In this document: in pieces, positions 5,600 through 5,893 of the stretch
Position numbering within the stretch: position 1 is the stretch's first letter
Layout: the number at the start of each line of letters is the position of its first letter
Program-made: the position numbers and the translations under genes
Assembly (NCBI GenBank): GCA_949746285.1
Contig: CATJZH010000086.1
Coordinates: 1 to 5,893 of the forward strand
Origin: an uncultured Clostridia bacterium
GTDB taxonomy: Bacteria > Bacillota > Clostridia > TANB77 > CAG-508
DNA: 5,893 nucleotides
Reading direction: 5' to 3'
Notes under the pieces: model-generated
The model's database searches: none
Told to the model about the DNA's origin: nothing
The model's input: the letters and a program-made list of their open reading frames with translations, nothing else

Positions 5600-5848
5600 A
5601 TGGCACACAAAAAAGGTCAAGGTAGTGTTAAAAACGGAAGAGATAGTGAGTCAAAAAGACTTGGTGTTAAAAAATCTGATGGTCAAGTTGTAAAAGCTGG
5701 AAATATTATAATAAGACAAAGAGGAACTAATGTACATCCAGGAACTAATGTTGGAATTGGTAGTGATGACACTTTATTTGCTTTAGTAGATGGAACAGTT
5801 AAATTTGAAAGAAAAGGTAAAGATAAAAAACAAGTTAGTGTGTATTAA
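5600..5848 (+). CDS. rpmA: 50S ribosomal protein L27, short form without N-terminal extension
   Basis: L27 (bL27) lies at the peptidyl transferase centre, with its flexible N terminus reaching toward the tRNA ends. The 82-aa product starts MAHKKGQGSVKNGRDSESKR and carries the L27 signature GNIIIRQRGTNVHPG (34-48), ending FERKGKDKKQVSVY. In most Firmicutes the gene encodes about nine extra N-terminal residues ending in Phe (pattern LQLF before AHKKG) that the protease Prp removes. Here translation starts directly at the mature sequence. The SD AAGGAG (5584-5589), 10 nt upstream, fixes the start at 5600, and no ATG, GTG or TTG lies upstream in frame after rplU. The usual prp gene between rplU and rpmA is absent; the 74-bp gap has no ORF of note. 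Confidence 0.97.
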   Translation: MAHKKGQGSVKNGRDSESKRLGVKKSDGQVVKAGNIIIRQRGTNVHPGTNVGIGSDDTLFALVDGTVKFERKGKDKKQVSVY

Positions 5849-5851
5849 TAG

Positions 5852-5887
5852 AAGTAACAGGCTTTATAAAAAAGTCTGTTATTTTTT
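5852..5887 (+). terminator. Intrinsic terminator after rpmA
   Basis: The stem pairs TAACAGGCTTT (5855-5865) with AAAGTCTGTTA (5871-5881), including one G-T wobble, around the loop ATAAA, with weak outer extension to 5852/5884. Six T residues (5882-5887) follow. It sits 3 bp after the rpmA stop codon and suggests the operon ends here rather than continuing into obg, which often follows rpmA. Confidence 0.87.
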
Positions 5888-5893
5888 CTTGAA

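Overview
The window is a gene-dense piece of a strongly AT-rich bacterial chromosome, and every gene I can support lies on the + strand. Codons are A/T-ending throughout, Shine-Dalgarno (SD) sites are strong, and terminators are simple hairpins with T tracts. The gene set (CarD-family regulator, dnaG-rpoD pair, L21 leader-like RNA ahead of rplU) fits a low-GC member of the Firmicutes, most likely an uncultured Clostridia-type lineage. This placement is an inference from gene content and style, not from a database match.

Layout. At the left edge is the 3' part of a trimeric-type dUTPase gene (dut). An intergenic region with one near-consensus sigma-A promoter leads into a carD-like gene, which ends in a long A/T hairpin terminator. 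A second promoter then drives dnaG (primase) and rpoD (primary sigma factor); these are 16 bp apart, and the rpoD SD overlaps the dnaG stop codon. The rpoD terminator physically overlaps an extended -10 promoter for a short gene of unknown function (141 aa), which has its own strong terminator. A TTGACA / extended -10 promoter next starts a structured 5' leader resembling the ribosomal protein L21 leader, followed by rplU (L21) and rpmA (L27). The window closes with a terminator just after rpmA.

How the parts fit. dut limits uracil incorporation into DNA, dnaG primes replication, rpoD and carD set transcription initiation, and rplU/rpmA make large-subunit ribosomal proteins. This is a housekeeping information-processing neighbourhood with no mobile element, CRISPR array, tRNA or rRNA.

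Points worth attention: (1) L27 is the short form beginning directly at MAHKKG, and the gene for the L27-processing protease Prp, usually between rplU and rpmA in Firmicutes, is missing here; (2) the 141-aa gene is an unrecognised single-gene unit whose SD is 25 nt from its only usable ATG, with a perfect 6-bp hairpin between them that would restore normal spacing; (3) a promoter's -35 lies in the loop of the preceding terminator; (4) the rpoD product has an 80-residue Lys/Glu-rich N-terminal extension; (5) the rplU leader has mutually exclusive pairings.
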